NCBI RefSeq assembly: GCF_010468565.1
Contig: NZ_WUEG01000015.1
Coordinates: forward strand, 37,466-101,465
Length of the DNA: 64,000 nucleotides
Direction: 5' to 3'
DNA from: Allomuricauda sp. TY007
Lineage (GTDB): Bacteria > Bacteroidota > Bacteroidia > Flavobacteriales > Flavobacteriaceae
The notes under the pieces were generated by a model. That model had not been told where the DNA came from, did no database searches, and saw nothing but the letters and a program-made list of their open reading frames with translations. Positions 54,103 to 63,865 of this stretch are shown in pieces (position 1 is the stretch's first letter; each line of letters opens with the position of its first letter). Made by a program: the position numbers and the translations under genes.

Positions 54103-55515
54103 ATGCGTAAAAACAAAAGGAGAAAAACGTTTGAAAACGTAGAGGTAGTCGATGCCGGCGCAAAGGGGAAATCCGTGGGCAAGGCCCCTGACGGACGTGT
54201 AATTTTCTTGACCAATGCCGTTCCCGGAGATGTGGTGGATGTAATGACCACCAAAAAACGAAAAGCCTATTTTGAGGGGGTTGCCACCAACTTCCACACC
54301 CTTTCCGATAAAAGAACCGAACCTGTATGTGAGCATTTTGGTGTATGTGGTGGCTGCAAATGGCAGCACATGGGGTATGAGCACCAACTCTATTTTAAAC
54401 AAAAAGAGGTAGAAAACAACCTAAAGCGCATTGGTAATCTTGAATTACCAGAAACCACCCCTATTCTTGGTTCCAAAGAGCAGTACTTTTACAGGAACAA
54501 AATGGAGTTCTCTTTTTCTGATAGCCGATGGTTGACCCAGGAGGAAATCAACTCCGATATCGAAATTGAGGACAGAAATGCATTGGGATTCCATATTCCT
54601 GGCATGTGGGATAAGATTTTGGATATTAAAAAGTGCCATTTACAGCAAGATCCTTCCAATGCCATACGGTTAGAGGTGAAAAATTTTGCCAATAAAAATG
54701 GCCTCCCCTTTTTCAACCCTAGAAAACAGGAAGGCCTTTTAAGAACATTGATGATCCGAACATCATCAACAGGGGAAATTATGGTGCTCATTCAATTTTT
54801 TGAAGATGGTAAGGAACACCGCGAATTATTGTTGAATCACATTAATGAGAAATTCCCTGAAATAACAGCCTTGCTCTACGTCATCAATTCCAAAGGGAAC
54901 GATACGATATACGATCAGGAAGTGATTTGTTTTGCGGGCCGTGACCATATTTTTGAGGAAATGGAAGGTCTTCAGTTCAAGATCAACGCAAAATCTTTTT
55001 ACCAGACCAATTCGGAACAAGCGTATGAGCTTTATAAAGTGGCAAGGGGTTTTGCTGGGCTTACCGGAGACGAATTGGTATACGATTTATATACTGGAAC
55101 GGGGACCATAGCTCAATTTGTGGCCAAAAATGCCAAAAAAGTCGTTGGTGTGGAGTCCGTTCCCGAAGCTATCGACGATGCCAAGGCCAATGCGCTTCAC
55201 AACAACATTTCTAACGCTGAATTCTTTGTCGGCGATATGAAAAATGTGTTCAACGATGATTTTATCGCTGCACATGGCCAACCCGATGTGATCATTACCG
55301 ACCCACCTCGGGACGGTATGCACAAACAAGTGGTGGAACAACTCTTGCAAGTGGCACCGCCTAAAATTGTGTACGTAAGCTGCAACAGCGCAACCCAAGC
55401 CAGGGATTTGGCACTTATGAAAGAAAAATACAAAGTCACCAAGGTACAACCCGTGGATATGTTCCCGCAGACACACCACGTTGAAAATGTTGTACTTTTG
55501 GAAAAACGGGTGTAG
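54103..55515 (+). CDS. rlmD: 23S rRNA (uracil1939-C5)-methyltransferase RlmD
   Basis: 470 aa from the ATG at 54103. A TRAM domain lies at about 5-65, then the 4Fe-4S cysteine set CEHFGVCGGCKW (about 80), with its fourth Cys further on. The methyltransferase has motif I DLYTGTGTIAQF and DPPRDGMH. The catalytic Cys is in VYVSCNSATQARDL. It makes m5U1939 in 23S rRNA; RlmC/TrmA paralogs are alternatives but the Fe-S motif and length favour RlmD. It leads the run with the DUF6452/DUF6048 pair. Confidence 0.93.
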   Translation: MRKNKRRKTFENVEVVDAGAKGKSVGKAPDGRVIFLTNAVPGDVVDVMTTKKRKAYFEGVATNFHTLSDKRTEPVCEHFGVCGGCKWQHMGYEHQLYFKQKEVENNLKRIGNLELPETTPILGSKEQYFYRNKMEFSFSDSRWLTQEEINSDIEIEDRNALGFHIPGMWDKILDIKKCHLQQDPSNAIRLEVKNFANKNGLPFFNPRKQEGLLRTLMIRTSSTGEIMVLIQFFEDGKEHRELLLNHINEKFPEITALLYVINSKGNDTIYDQEVICFAGRDHIFEEMEGLQFKINAKSFYQTNSEQAYELYKVARGFAGLTGDELVYDLYTGTGTIAQFVAKNAKKVVGVESVPEAIDDAKANALHNNISNAEFFVGDMKNVFNDDFIAAHGQPDVIITDPPRDGMHKQVVEQLLQVAPPKIVYVSCNSATQARDLALMKEKYKVTKVQPVDMFPQTHHVENVVLLEKRV

Positions 55516-55545
55516 TTTTTGAATTAAAATCCACAGGTAACCGGA

Positions 55546-56064
55546 ATGAAGAAAATAATCCCCATCCTACTTATAGCATCAATGCTCTATTTTGTTTCAT
55601 CCTGTGAAAAGGATGATATCTGTGTTGAGGGTGACACACCACTGATGGTCATTGGTTTTTTTAACATTGATGATACCACGGCAGCAAAAAGAGTTTCATC
55701 GATACGGATCAAAAGTTTGGATATAGACAGTATTTTGACCAATGATTCTTTTAGTGACAGAGCAAATTCGCCAGATTCATTGATGGTTCCCTTAAGGAGC
55801 AGTGCAACAAGTACCATGTACCAGATTATTTCTGGTTCACGGGATGATGAAGAAACGGAACAGGAAATTGGGAATATCGATACCTTAACCATTTCTTACG
55901 ACCTTGGTGAAGCTTTTATCTCAAGGGCCTGCGGGTTTGTGGTCAATTATAACAACATCACCGTTACCGTACCGGAAAGTGCCGAGAATTGGATCCAAGA
56001 TATTAAGGTCGTTCAACCTAACGTAGAAAACACCGATAACATCCATGTCAAAATATTTCATTAG
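55546..56064 (+). CDS. DUF6452 family lipoprotein
   Basis: 172 aa. The lipobox YFVSSC is followed by EKDDICVEGDTP, typical of this flavobacterial family. The rest is beta-rich, with a lone Cys in SRACGFVV. The function is unknown. It follows rlmD by 30 nt and overlaps the DUF6048 gene by 20 nt, so the two are translated together, and a role at the outer membrane is inferred from the partner. Confidence 0.85.
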   Translation: MKKIIPILLIASMLYFVSSCEKDDICVEGDTPLMVIGFFNIDDTTAAKRVSSIRIKSLDIDSILTNDSFSDRANSPDSLMVPLRSSATSTMYQIISGSRDDEETEQEIGNIDTLTISYDLGEAFISRACGFVVNYNNITVTVPESAENWIQDIKVVQPNVENTDNIHVKIFH

Positions 56065-56806
56065 CATTTTTATTGGCCTGCTGCCAATTTTGGTGCAAGC
56101 ACAAAGCGAACCTATCGACCTTCAACAAAAGGATACAATTGAATATAAAGATCAGTATGGGCTTCGCGTGGGTGCAGATATTAGCAAATTGGTGCTTTCC
56201 TTTATGGACGAAGATTACACGGGCTTGGAGCTGGTGGGCGACTACCGACTTACCCATAAGTTGTATTTGGCTGCAGAATTAGGGAACGAAACCAAGAGGC
56301 AGAACGAAAGTTTGAACAACACCCTTTTATACGATTACGAAACTTCGGGAAGCTATATTAAAGCAGGTGTGGATATGAATACCTACCAAAATTGGTATGG
56401 AATGAACAATGCCATTACCATTGGGGGGCGTTATGCAGTGGCAAGTTTTAACCACACCTTGAACGATTATAGCCTTTACGAAACAAACCAGTTCTTTAAT
56501 AAAGACTTTTTGCCCGGTGAAAACCCCAACCGTGAATTTAGCGGATTATCTGCCTCTTGGCTGGAATTTGTAGTAGGTGCAAAAGTGGAACTGTTTGCCA
56601 ATATTTTTGTGGGTATGAGTGCCCGATTGGGATTTTTGATCACCAATACAGAAGATGAAGCATTCCCCAACCTTTGGATTCCCGGATTTAATAAAGTGAC
56701 AGAGGGAAGCAATTTTGGTGTGAACTACAACTATTCCATCTCTTACTTTATCCCACTTTACAAAAAGTCCAAAAAGAGCAAGGAGGAACCTGAAAACAAT
56801 CAATAG
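56045..56806 (+). CDS. DUF6048 family predicted outer-membrane beta-barrel protein
   Basis: 253 aa. A signal peptide (YFISIFIGLLPILVQAQS) is followed by repeated amphipathic strands with aromatic ends (YGLRVGADISKLVL, GNETKRQNESLNNT, YNYSISYFIPLY), the look of a small barrel. The C-terminal tail is Lys/Glu-rich. It overlaps the DUF6452 gene, and these families co-occur downstream of rlmD in relatives from memory. The function is unknown. Confidence 0.83.
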   Translation: MSKYFISIFIGLLPILVQAQSEPIDLQQKDTIEYKDQYGLRVGADISKLVLSFMDEDYTGLELVGDYRLTHKLYLAAELGNETKRQNESLNNTLLYDYETSGSYIKAGVDMNTYQNWYGMNNAITIGGRYAVASFNHTLNDYSLYETNQFFNKDFLPGENPNREFSGLSASWLEFVVGAKVELFANIFVGMSARLGFLITNTEDEAFPNLWIPGFNKVTEGSNFGVNYNYSISYFIPLYKKSKKSKEEPENNQ

Positions 56807-56909
56807 TTTGATGACTGCCCCATTGATGGTACTGGATAGCGAAAATCTGGACAATACCAATAAATGGGAAGGACTTAAAAAGAAGAAACTCGAGTATGGT
56901 ACGATAAAT

Positions 56910-56935
56910 AAAAGGAGCCACATTGGACTCCTTTT
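56910..56935. terminator. Intrinsic terminator between DUF6048 and the convergent RNA methyltransferase
   Basis: AAAAGGAG (56910-56917) pairs with CTCCTTTT (56928-56935), with CCA/TGG extending the stem inside. A/T runs on both sides let it serve both strands. Confidence 0.7.
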
Positions 56936-57060
56936 ATAAAATTTGGTTGAGTTAGTTAGTCGTGTTTTAAACACATCACCAAATCTAAACAATTCTTTTG
57001 CACTAAGCCAAATCTATTTTTATACGATTCCTCATCATTTTAAAGCATAGGTAACTGACC

Positions 57061-58218
57061 TTAGCTCTGTTTTTTCGCCTTTTTGCTTCCTTCATAAATT
57101 TCATACTTTACCAATCTTGCTTCCAGCTTACCATTAAAGGTCTTTATTTTTTTGGAAGTCTTTAGGCCTATGTGCTTTAGCGCCTCCAAGTTGGAAGTAA
57201 TCAACCAGATATCCGTACCTGGATAAATCTTTTTAAAGGTGTCCCCCATTTTGCCATAGAAAATTTCCATATCAATGGGCAATCGCTCTCCATACGGTGG
57301 ATTGAACAACATGTGTAATTTACCATCAACTGGTTTGTCCACTCTAAAAAAATCCTTTCGCTCCACGGTAATGTAATCCGACAAATTGGCGTGGTCCACA
57401 TTTTCTTGTGTTTTTCTTACCGCAGATGGGGCTTTATCGTAACCAATAATCTTATGATGGAACTCTCGCACCTTTTTTAAACTCGCATCCACGATTTTAG
57501 TGTGCAACTCAGCATCATAATCGTTCCAATGCATAAATGCATAAGACTCCCTATTAATGTTTGCAGGTATATTGCAGGCAATCATTGCAGCTTCAATCAG
57601 AAAAGTTCCGCTACCGCACATGGGGTCAAAGAAATCCGATTGCCCATCCCACCCACTTTTAAGCAACAGACCGGCTGCCAATACTTCGTTGATGGGCGCA
57701 ATATTGGTCAACATACGGTATCCCCTTTGATGAAGGGAGCTCCCGGAACTATCCAAGGAGACCGTACAGGTATTATTATAAATGTGTATGTTTATTTTTA
57801 CATCGGGATTTTGGGTCTTTACATTGGGGCGTTCCCGAACCACTGCCCTAAACTTGTCCACGATGGCATCCTTGGTCTTTAGGGACACGAACATGGAGTT
57901 GTCAAAAACCTCTGTATTGGCAATACTGTCAATGGCAAAAGTTTTTCCTACATCAAAAATTTCGGGCCAATCCAGATCATAAATATGCCTGTAAAGATCC
58001 TTTTCATTAAAAACTCGAAACGTTTTTATGGGTTTAAACACCTTTAAGGCCGTTCTAAGGCAAAGATTTGCCTTGTACATAAAACCTGTATCTCCCTCAA
58101 AAGTTACATTACGGACTCCCTCTTCCACATGGCCAGCTCCCAAATTACGGAGCTCCTTCGCCAAAATAGGTTCGAATCCGTAAAGGGTTTTGGCCATCAT
58201 CTTAAAATTTCCTGCCAT
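57061..58218 (-). CDS. THUMP-domain class I RNA methyltransferase (RlmL N-half-like)
   Basis: 385 aa. An N-terminal THUMP/ferredoxin-like part (about 10-160) is followed by a Rossmann methyltransferase (about 170-370). Motif I is FFDPMCGSGTFLIEAA, and the base-flipping N-P-P-Y motif is in LFNPPYGERL. This is the layout of the m2G2445 half of RlmL and of similar stand-alone enzymes; the exact guanine is not known. It is divergent from the ZIP gene with facing -7 boxes. Confidence 0.9.
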   Translation of the reverse strand: MAGNFKMMAKTLYGFEPILAKELRNLGAGHVEEGVRNVTFEGDTGFMYKANLCLRTALKVFKPIKTFRVFNEKDLYRHIYDLDWPEIFDVGKTFAIDSIANTEVFDNSMFVSLKTKDAIVDKFRAVVRERPNVKTQNPDVKINIHIYNNTCTVSLDSSGSSLHQRGYRMLTNIAPINEVLAAGLLLKSGWDGQSDFFDPMCGSGTFLIEAAMIACNIPANINRESYAFMHWNDYDAELHTKIVDASLKKVREFHHKIIGYDKAPSAVRKTQENVDHANLSDYITVERKDFFRVDKPVDGKLHMLFNPPYGERLPIDMEIFYGKMGDTFKKIYPGTDIWLITSNLEALKHIGLKTSKKIKTFNGKLEARLVKYEIYEGSKKAKKQS

Positions 58219-58237
58219 ACTATCTTAAAAACTTTCT

Positions 58238-58258
58238 GCAAAAATAGGCTATTTTTGC
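58238..58258. promoter_or_regulatory. Palindromic pair of facing -7 boxes
   Basis: GCAAAAATAG-G-CTATTTTTGC is a perfect 21-bp palindrome holding TATTTTTG for both strands (58250-58257 plus; 58246-58239 minus). The plus one would serve the ZIP gene (ATG 58275), the minus one the RNA methyltransferase (ATG 58218). Neither has a clear -33 box. Confidence 0.55.
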
Positions 58259-58274
58259 TCCTTTAATTCCACCT

Positions 58275-58961
58275 ATGGATTTTCCTTCCGCTATTATTTA
58301 TATAATACCCATCTTGGCCGTTTGGGCCGGTTTTGGATTTGTTTGGTTCACAAAACCAAAGAACAACAACAATATTAAGCTCTTGTTGGCTTTTAGTGGA
58401 GCATTTCTGTTGTCATTAACTTTTTTTGAGCTGTTGCCCGATGTTTATAATGGCCATGACCCAAAAATAATTGCCCTGTACATTTTGGGAGGGATACTTT
58501 TGCAGATATTCTTGGAGTTTTTTTCCAAAGGGGCCGAACACGGGCACATGCACGTCCAACTAAAAGAAAACAAATTTCCCACCTTGTTATTTTTGAGTCT
58601 TTCCATCCATGCTCTGGTCGAAGGTGTGCCCATTCATGGAAACGATTCCATTTTGTACGGCATCATCATCCACAAAATTCCGATAGCCATTATCTTGAGC
58701 ATCTTTTTGATCAATTCAAAGATGAAACTTGTCACATCCCTATTATTTATTGCTGCATTTTCTTTGATGACGCCTTTGGGCAGCTATATTTCCACATCCG
58801 TTTGGATGGATAATTATGGTCATTTACTAACCTCCTTGGCTATTGGGGTGTTCTTCCACATATCTACCATTATTTTGTTTGAAAGTGCCCAAGGCCATGC
58901 CTTTAACTTACGAAAATTAGTGGTGATCATCTTGGGAATCGGGATTGCTTACTTTGTATAG
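58275..58961 (+). CDS. ZIP-family metal transporter
   Basis: 228 aa with about seven hydrophobic segments. The metal-binding segments of the ZIP family are recognisable as SIHALVEGVP (about 116) and IIHKIPIAIIL (about 135), and a His-rich short loop GAEHGHMHV lies between two of the helices. It should move zinc, iron or another divalent ion into the cytoplasm. It is a stand-alone gene on the right of the palindromic promoter. Confidence 0.9.
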   Translation: MDFPSAIIYIIPILAVWAGFGFVWFTKPKNNNNIKLLLAFSGAFLLSLTFFELLPDVYNGHDPKIIALYILGGILLQIFLEFFSKGAEHGHMHVQLKENKFPTLLFLSLSIHALVEGVPIHGNDSILYGIIIHKIPIAIILSIFLINSKMKLVTSLLFIAAFSLMTPLGSYISTSVWMDNYGHLLTSLAIGVFFHISTIILFESAQGHAFNLRKLVVIILGIGIAYFV

Positions 58962-59053
58962 GAAGGTCAATAATGCATTTCCAGCAAGAAGATTTGCTGA
59001 ACGTAACATCATTTACCTCTTAACGAATTTTCTTACTTTTCAAGGTGATCTGA

Positions 59054-59083
59054 TTTGTCTTATTTTTAAAAAGCTTAGATTTC
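59054..59083 (+). promoter_or_regulatory. Candidate promoter of the Ig-like lipoprotein gene
   Basis: TTTG (59054-59057), an 18-nt spacer, then TAGATTTC (59076-59083), one base off TAnnTTTG. The transcript would start about 12 nt before the ATG at 59102. Confidence 0.45.
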
Positions 59084-59101
59084 GTTTTTTTAAATCTCAC
59101 A

Positions 59102-60859
59102 ATGAATTCAACCAAACTAAACTATCTTGTCCTTTTTGCTGTTTTTATTCTATTTTCCTGCTCTTCTGATTCCGAAGACCCTACTCCAGAGCCTGATACC
59201 GTAGCACCAACACTGAATTTTACCATTTCGGGAACCTCCAGTGGTTCCGCACCCATCGTTGTAAGCGACCAGATGGAAATTAACATCAACGCACAAGACG
59301 CGAACGGCATTACAAAAGTGGAAGTCTTTATCGATAATGAAAAAGTTGGTGAGGACACTAGCGCACCATTTAAAATAATAGTTGATTTATCAGGGTATAC
59401 AGCTAAATCTTTGACTGCCAAATCCCAAAATTATACTCTGCGTGTAAATGCCACGGATACCTCAGAAAATACTTCCTCCAAAGAACAAACAATCACTATT
59501 GAATCAAAGACCCAACTGATAACCATTAATTTTCCGGCACAAGTCGAAAATCCAGAGTTAGTAGATTTTTACATATTTGCCTCGCGCATGTCTGGCGAAC
59601 TTTTAGGTATTGCAAAATTGGAATCAGGTCAAAAAACAGTTTCCATAAGTACAATCGAAGATATTGGCGAGGACGAAGAGTATATGTTGACCTTTGCCCA
59701 GAAGTTTGATGCTTACAATGGGGAAACCAATCAATTGGCTACCATTCAAAACATCGAAATTTCCGTTTTAAAAGAAATCAACATTAAAAATTATCCGATT
59801 TTTTCCTCTAACTTTTTTGAACGTGAAAGTCCGGAGAAATTCCTCATTGAAGGTTTTTGGGATGAGAATACCGCCGAAACCATAGCCATAGGTGCTCAAG
59901 GGTTTGATTATGGTATCAGTGGAAACAATTGCAGCTGCAATTATACAGGTCAAAACAACACTATTTCAATCGCACGGTACAATGAACATGGCAACGGATT
60001 CGCCACAGATAAAATCTATTTCAATTTGGTCAATACCAATCAAAACACAGCACAATATGCATTTTTAGACAAAAGCATGTTCCAAGAGGGGTTTAAACTA
60101 ATTCCCGAACTGTTTTCTACTGAAGGTATGTCATTGGAAAGCTTTGAATACCTCAATTTGGACACTTCAAATTCTAAAGGTCCCAATCTTAAAATATTTG
60201 TTTACGAAGATGGTATTGATTATTTGAACAATATCTTTCACACAATATACCCGTATACATTTAATTCAAATATTGAAACGGAATTCAATTATTGGTTGGA
60301 CAATAATTTTACTAACTATATCACTGAACTGATTTACCTCAATTACAAAATAGATCACACTGGACAACCATATCAAAACTACAATGGAAACGATTGGACA
60401 TTGAGCCATACTTTTCAAGATGAAACTTTTACCGTAAATAAAAATACGGAAAATCAGGATTTTGTTGGCAGGATTGGTATATCAGATTCCTTTTCTCCAA
60501 AAAATGGAGGCCAATCAACCGTATTGGATGGACTCAACTCAACCAATAGATGGCATATTTTATTTGATAGCCAGAACAATTCAACGGTACGGTTACCTGT
60601 AATACCCGAAGCCCTACAAGAATGGGTGTTTATTGACAAATACAATAGTCAAACTTTTGAAAGTTCAGAAAATAGTGACCAGCGACAGCTGGAAGTTATC
60701 AAATATGAGAGCCTTATTTCCTATAATGACTATTTACAAAAAGTAATACAAGACAACGAAAAATGGTATATGGTTTCTCCCGAAAGGGAAGCCATATTTG
60801 ATAACCCAAGCTTTTGGAGCGATAACTACTTTTATCCCAACCACTTTTTGTTCGACTAG
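59102..60859 (+). CDS. Ig-like domain lipoprotein, tandem paralog 1
   Basis: 585 aa. The lipobox ILFSC is followed by an acidic Pro-rich linker (EDPTPEPDTVAPT). One bacterial Ig-like domain lies at about 35-140, with VEVFIDNEKVGEDTSAPF. The rest is a long region of no recognised family, rich in Tyr and Asn. The C-terminal 45 residues, starting SYNDYLQKVIQDN, are shared with the next gene. It is likely exposed on the outer surface. The function is unknown. Confidence 0.85.
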   Translation: MNSTKLNYLVLFAVFILFSCSSDSEDPTPEPDTVAPTLNFTISGTSSGSAPIVVSDQMEININAQDANGITKVEVFIDNEKVGEDTSAPFKIIVDLSGYTAKSLTAKSQNYTLRVNATDTSENTSSKEQTITIESKTQLITINFPAQVENPELVDFYIFASRMSGELLGIAKLESGQKTVSISTIEDIGEDEEYMLTFAQKFDAYNGETNQLATIQNIEISVLKEINIKNYPIFSSNFFERESPEKFLIEGFWDENTAETIAIGAQGFDYGISGNNCSCNYTGQNNTISIARYNEHGNGFATDKIYFNLVNTNQNTAQYAFLDKSMFQEGFKLIPELFSTEGMSLESFEYLNLDTSNSKGPNLKIFVYEDGIDYLNNIFHTIYPYTFNSNIETEFNYWLDNNFTNYITELIYLNYKIDHTGQPYQNYNGNDWTLSHTFQDETFTVNKNTENQDFVGRIGISDSFSPKNGGQSTVLDGLNSTNRWHILFDSQNNSTVRLPVIPEALQEWVFIDKYNSQTFESSENSDQRQLEVIKYESLISYNDYLQKVIQDNEKWYMVSPEREAIFDNPSFWSDNYFYPNHFLFD

Positions 60860-60914
60860 GACAACAAACCAAAATACACTTAAATAACCATCACAATATT
60901 ATATAAAGAAGTAA

Positions 60915-63161
60915 ATGAAAAATCTGGAAAATTTCAATCGAATCATATTGTTAGGTATTACAATAATAACGTTCCTTTCCTGTTCCTCAGATTCTTCGGA
61001 CCCGGCTCCAGAGCCTGATACCGTAGCACCCACCGTAGATTTCACAATAGCTGGCATATCAGATTCCTCCAACTCTCAAACCGTAGTGGTCAGCAGTCAA
61101 ATCCAGATAAATATTGATGCAGAAGATAAAAGTGGTATCGCAAAAGTGGAAGCTTTTATTGACGGAGAAAAAGTTGGTGAGGATACAACTGCACCTTATC
61201 AAATAACTATTGATGTATCTGGTTTTGCTTCCAAAGTGGCTTCAACAGCAAAATTTCAGGATTACGTTCTAAAGGTTGTAGTAACAGATTCTTCCGGAAA
61301 TAGTACATCTAAAGAACAAATAATCAACATTGATAATGAGATTCCTGTTATTTCAAATCTTTCTATTTCAGAAAATCAAATAATTGGAGGCGATTTTAAC
61401 GAGGTAACTTTTGAAATCGAAGAAAACCAAGGTTTGGAATCTGTTGAAATCTATATCAACAACCAACTGTATCAAGAACTTGATACGGACAATTTTAATT
61501 TCAACTTGCAAACGTCAGAACTTACAGATGGAGCAAACACACTGAAGATTGTAGCACGAGATTTAGCGGACAATATTGCTCTTTTTGAAGTTCCTTTCAT
61601 TTCTGACAACACAGGTCCTGAAATATCCATTGAGAATTTATCCGACGACCAGATAATTGATGGTACAATTACCATAGCACCCAATCTTACAGATGAATAT
61701 TCCGAATTGTTTTCGCTTTCCATAGAAATTGATGAACAGGCACTTTTAGCAGTTGAAAATCCCGGAAATGAGTCTTATGTCTTTAATTCCTTACAGTTTC
61801 CAACGGGTCCTGGCACATTCAAGATCACAGCTAAAGATGTTTTATTGAATACTACGGAGGTTGAAGTTCCAATAACCATTTTAAGACGTCTGCTAGAAGT
61901 AAATGTTCCTGCCAATTATTTTCACAGTAACCTCGAAGTAATACTTTTTCTTTCCAAATTGGATGGCTCTCTATTGGATGAGGCCATAGTTTCACAAGAT
62001 GAACAGCAAATTGTTTTTAGAACTGCTTTAGATTTGGAACCGGAGGAAAAAACGATGTTAACCTTCGCCTTGAACAGTCCTAGTCCCGGTAATGATTTCG
62101 CAAGATTTTATTCCATTTCTGATATTGACATCAATAGACTTCCTATCATCAACCTAGACTATAAACCGATATTGGAGCACAGCTATCAATATTATGAAGC
62201 GAGTGGTTTTACAACGGATGACATACATGCGGTAAGGGCTGCAAGTACCAAATATCAAGGTAATTTGGTTTGGGATGATCCCAATAAATTCCAATTCTAT
62301 AATATGGATTGTTCTACTTGTCCTGTATACGAAATGGAGAATTACTACTTTATAATACTAGATTCTGATACACAACCTTACCAATATACATGGATACCCG
62401 CTCCGATTGATGCTAATACCATTTTAGATAAACAAAACTTTACCACAGCAGGTATCGAACAAAGATTCGTACAGGCTTACAACCTCCCATCGAGTAATTA
62501 CCAACTACATTTGGAAATATTGGGTTATTTAAATGAAGAAGAGTTTAGAGGTGATTATTATCATCTAATGGATGAAAATTCAATAAGCTATTGGGAACTA
62601 GGCCCCAATGGCATTGGATATAATTACAATGATGACTTTGAATCCTACGCTACTAAAATCAAACTACGCAATTATCAACCCTCAACTCAAGGTTACCAAC
62701 TTACAAGTTTTGGAGCAGTAATCGAGTCATTCACAATTCCTGACTGGACTGTTGATTGGGTTGAAACAAGTAGGGTAATTACTATAAACAAATCTGGTTC
62801 AGGTGATATATTGGGAAAAATCGAACTTGGTATAGATAATCATGGAGATGAAAATTTTGTTCCGTACGATTGGAACATCATTTTCAACAGTGCTGAAACA
62901 AGTTCGGTTAAACTTCCAGAATTACCTGAGACCATAAAATCATGGGATTTTTATTCCGATTTTGTGGAAAAACCTCTCTTCATTCAACAAGTGGATATCA
63001 AAAAATATGAAGGAATTTCTGATTATAACGATTACTTACAAAAAGTGATAAAAGATAATAAATCCCCTCATTTGGCATCTCCTAGAATAGAAAGTGTATT
63101 CAATAGAAATCCATTGGCTACCAGCGATTCCTTTGATTACTATTATTGGCTATTTGATTAG
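60915..63161 (+). CDS. Ig-like domain lipoprotein, tandem paralog 2 with extra Ig repeats
   Basis: 748 aa. The lipobox FLSC and the linker DPAPEPDTVAPT copy those of the preceding gene. Three Ig-like units fit: about 35-135 (VEAFIDGEKVGEDTTAPY), 145-235 (VEIYINNQLYQELD) and 240-325. The unnamed C-terminal region matches the first paralog, ending DYNDYLQKVIKDN then an aromatic tail. The length difference of 163 residues is mostly explained by two extra Ig units. The gap between the two genes is 55 nt. Confidence 0.85.
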   Translation: MKNLENFNRIILLGITIITFLSCSSDSSDPAPEPDTVAPTVDFTIAGISDSSNSQTVVVSSQIQINIDAEDKSGIAKVEAFIDGEKVGEDTTAPYQITIDVSGFASKVASTAKFQDYVLKVVVTDSSGNSTSKEQIINIDNEIPVISNLSISENQIIGGDFNEVTFEIEENQGLESVEIYINNQLYQELDTDNFNFNLQTSELTDGANTLKIVARDLADNIALFEVPFISDNTGPEISIENLSDDQIIDGTITIAPNLTDEYSELFSLSIEIDEQALLAVENPGNESYVFNSLQFPTGPGTFKITAKDVLLNTTEVEVPITILRRLLEVNVPANYFHSNLEVILFLSKLDGSLLDEAIVSQDEQQIVFRTALDLEPEEKTMLTFALNSPSPGNDFARFYSISDIDINRLPIINLDYKPILEHSYQYYEASGFTTDDIHAVRAASTKYQGNLVWDDPNKFQFYNMDCSTCPVYEMENYYFIILDSDTQPYQYTWIPAPIDANTILDKQNFTTAGIEQRFVQAYNLPSSNYQLHLEILGYLNEEEFRGDYYHLMDENSISYWELGPNGIGYNYNDDFESYATKIKLRNYQPSTQGYQLTSFGAVIESFTIPDWTVDWVETSRVITINKSGSGDILGKIELGIDNHGDENFVPYDWNIIFNSAETSSVKLPELPETIKSWDFYSDFVEKPLFIQQVDIKKYEGISDYNDYLQKVIKDNKSPHLASPRIESVFNRNPLATSDSFDYYYWLFD

Positions 63162-63180
63162 AACTATACTCTTGATCAAT

Positions 63181-63816
63181 TTAGTTTAAGATTTCAAGTA
63201 CTAGGCACCAATGACTTATTGCCCCTCCCAATACAAAAAAATGCCATATTAAATGATTATATGGTATTTTTTTTACTGCATAGAATAAGATACCAATGGT
63301 ATAAAAAGCACCACCTGCGGTAAGGTAAATCAATCCAGATGAAGACATATGCTCCAACAAATAAGGCAAGTCTATTACGATAAGCCATCCCATCACTCCA
63401 TACAGTACTAAGGAAAACACCTCGAATCGACCAGTAAAGAATATTTTAAGAACTGTCCCAAATAATGCAATGCCCCAAACCAAGTAGAACAACAACCATC
63501 CTTTGGATGGTAATAAAACAGACAGGCATACTGGGGTATAGGTTCCAGCAATCAAATAGTAAATACTGATATGATCCAGAATCCTTAGTCGCTTTTTGAG
63601 CTTAGGGTCCTCTACCGCATGATAAATTGTAGAGGCCGAAAACAATAGTATTAAAGAAGATGTATAGGCAATGATACTTCCCTTCATAAAGGGTTTGGTT
63701 TCGAATTCATTTTGAAAAAGAAGCATTGCTCCTACAACTGCCAATGCTATACCCAGGGCATGGGAATAGGCATTTAGTTTTTCTTCGAGTAAAACGGGAT
63801 TGGATTGGGTACTCAA
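63181..63816 (-). CDS. Hemolysin III / PAQR family membrane protein
   Basis: 211 aa, TTG start, the only start possible in frame. Seven hydrophobic segments fit the YqfA/HlyIII family. The conserved residues are visible: EEKLNAYSHALG at the N-terminus, SASTIYHAVED (His near 67), and HLIWHFFVLGGAISHW at the C-terminus (His pair near 192 and 202). The family lies in the membrane and is related to adiponectin-receptor hydrolases. A haemolytic role is not implied. It converges on the Ig paralogs. Confidence 0.9.
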   Translation of the reverse strand: MSTQSNPVLLEEKLNAYSHALGIALAVVGAMLLFQNEFETKPFMKGSIIAYTSSLILLFSASTIYHAVEDPKLKKRLRILDHISIYYLIAGTYTPVCLSVLLPSKGWLLFYLVWGIALFGTVLKIFFTGRFEVFSLVLYGVMGWLIVIDLPYLLEHMSSSGLIYLTAGGAFYTIGILFYAVKKIPYNHLIWHFFVLGGAISHWCLVLEILN

Positions 63817-63846
63817 CGGTATATTTTAAAGTAATAATTCTTCTAG

Positions 63847-63854
63847 CAAAGATA
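63847..63854 (-). promoter_or_regulatory. Candidate -7 box of the hemolysin-III gene
   Basis: TATCTTTG on the minus strand matches TAnnTTTG, 30 nt before the TTG start. No -33 TTTG at the usual distance was found; that position is occupied by the rRNA terminator stem. Confidence 0.4.
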
Positions 63855-63865
63855 CCATCTAAAAA

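Noticed and set aside
56811..56939. 42-codon plus-strand ORF after the DUF6048 gene
   Set aside because: It reads straight through the terminator stem at 56910-56935, so it is unlikely to be a gene.
63181..63816. Haemolysin or virulence role for the hemolysin-III gene
   Set aside because: The family name is historic; the sequence shows only a PAQR-type membrane protein.
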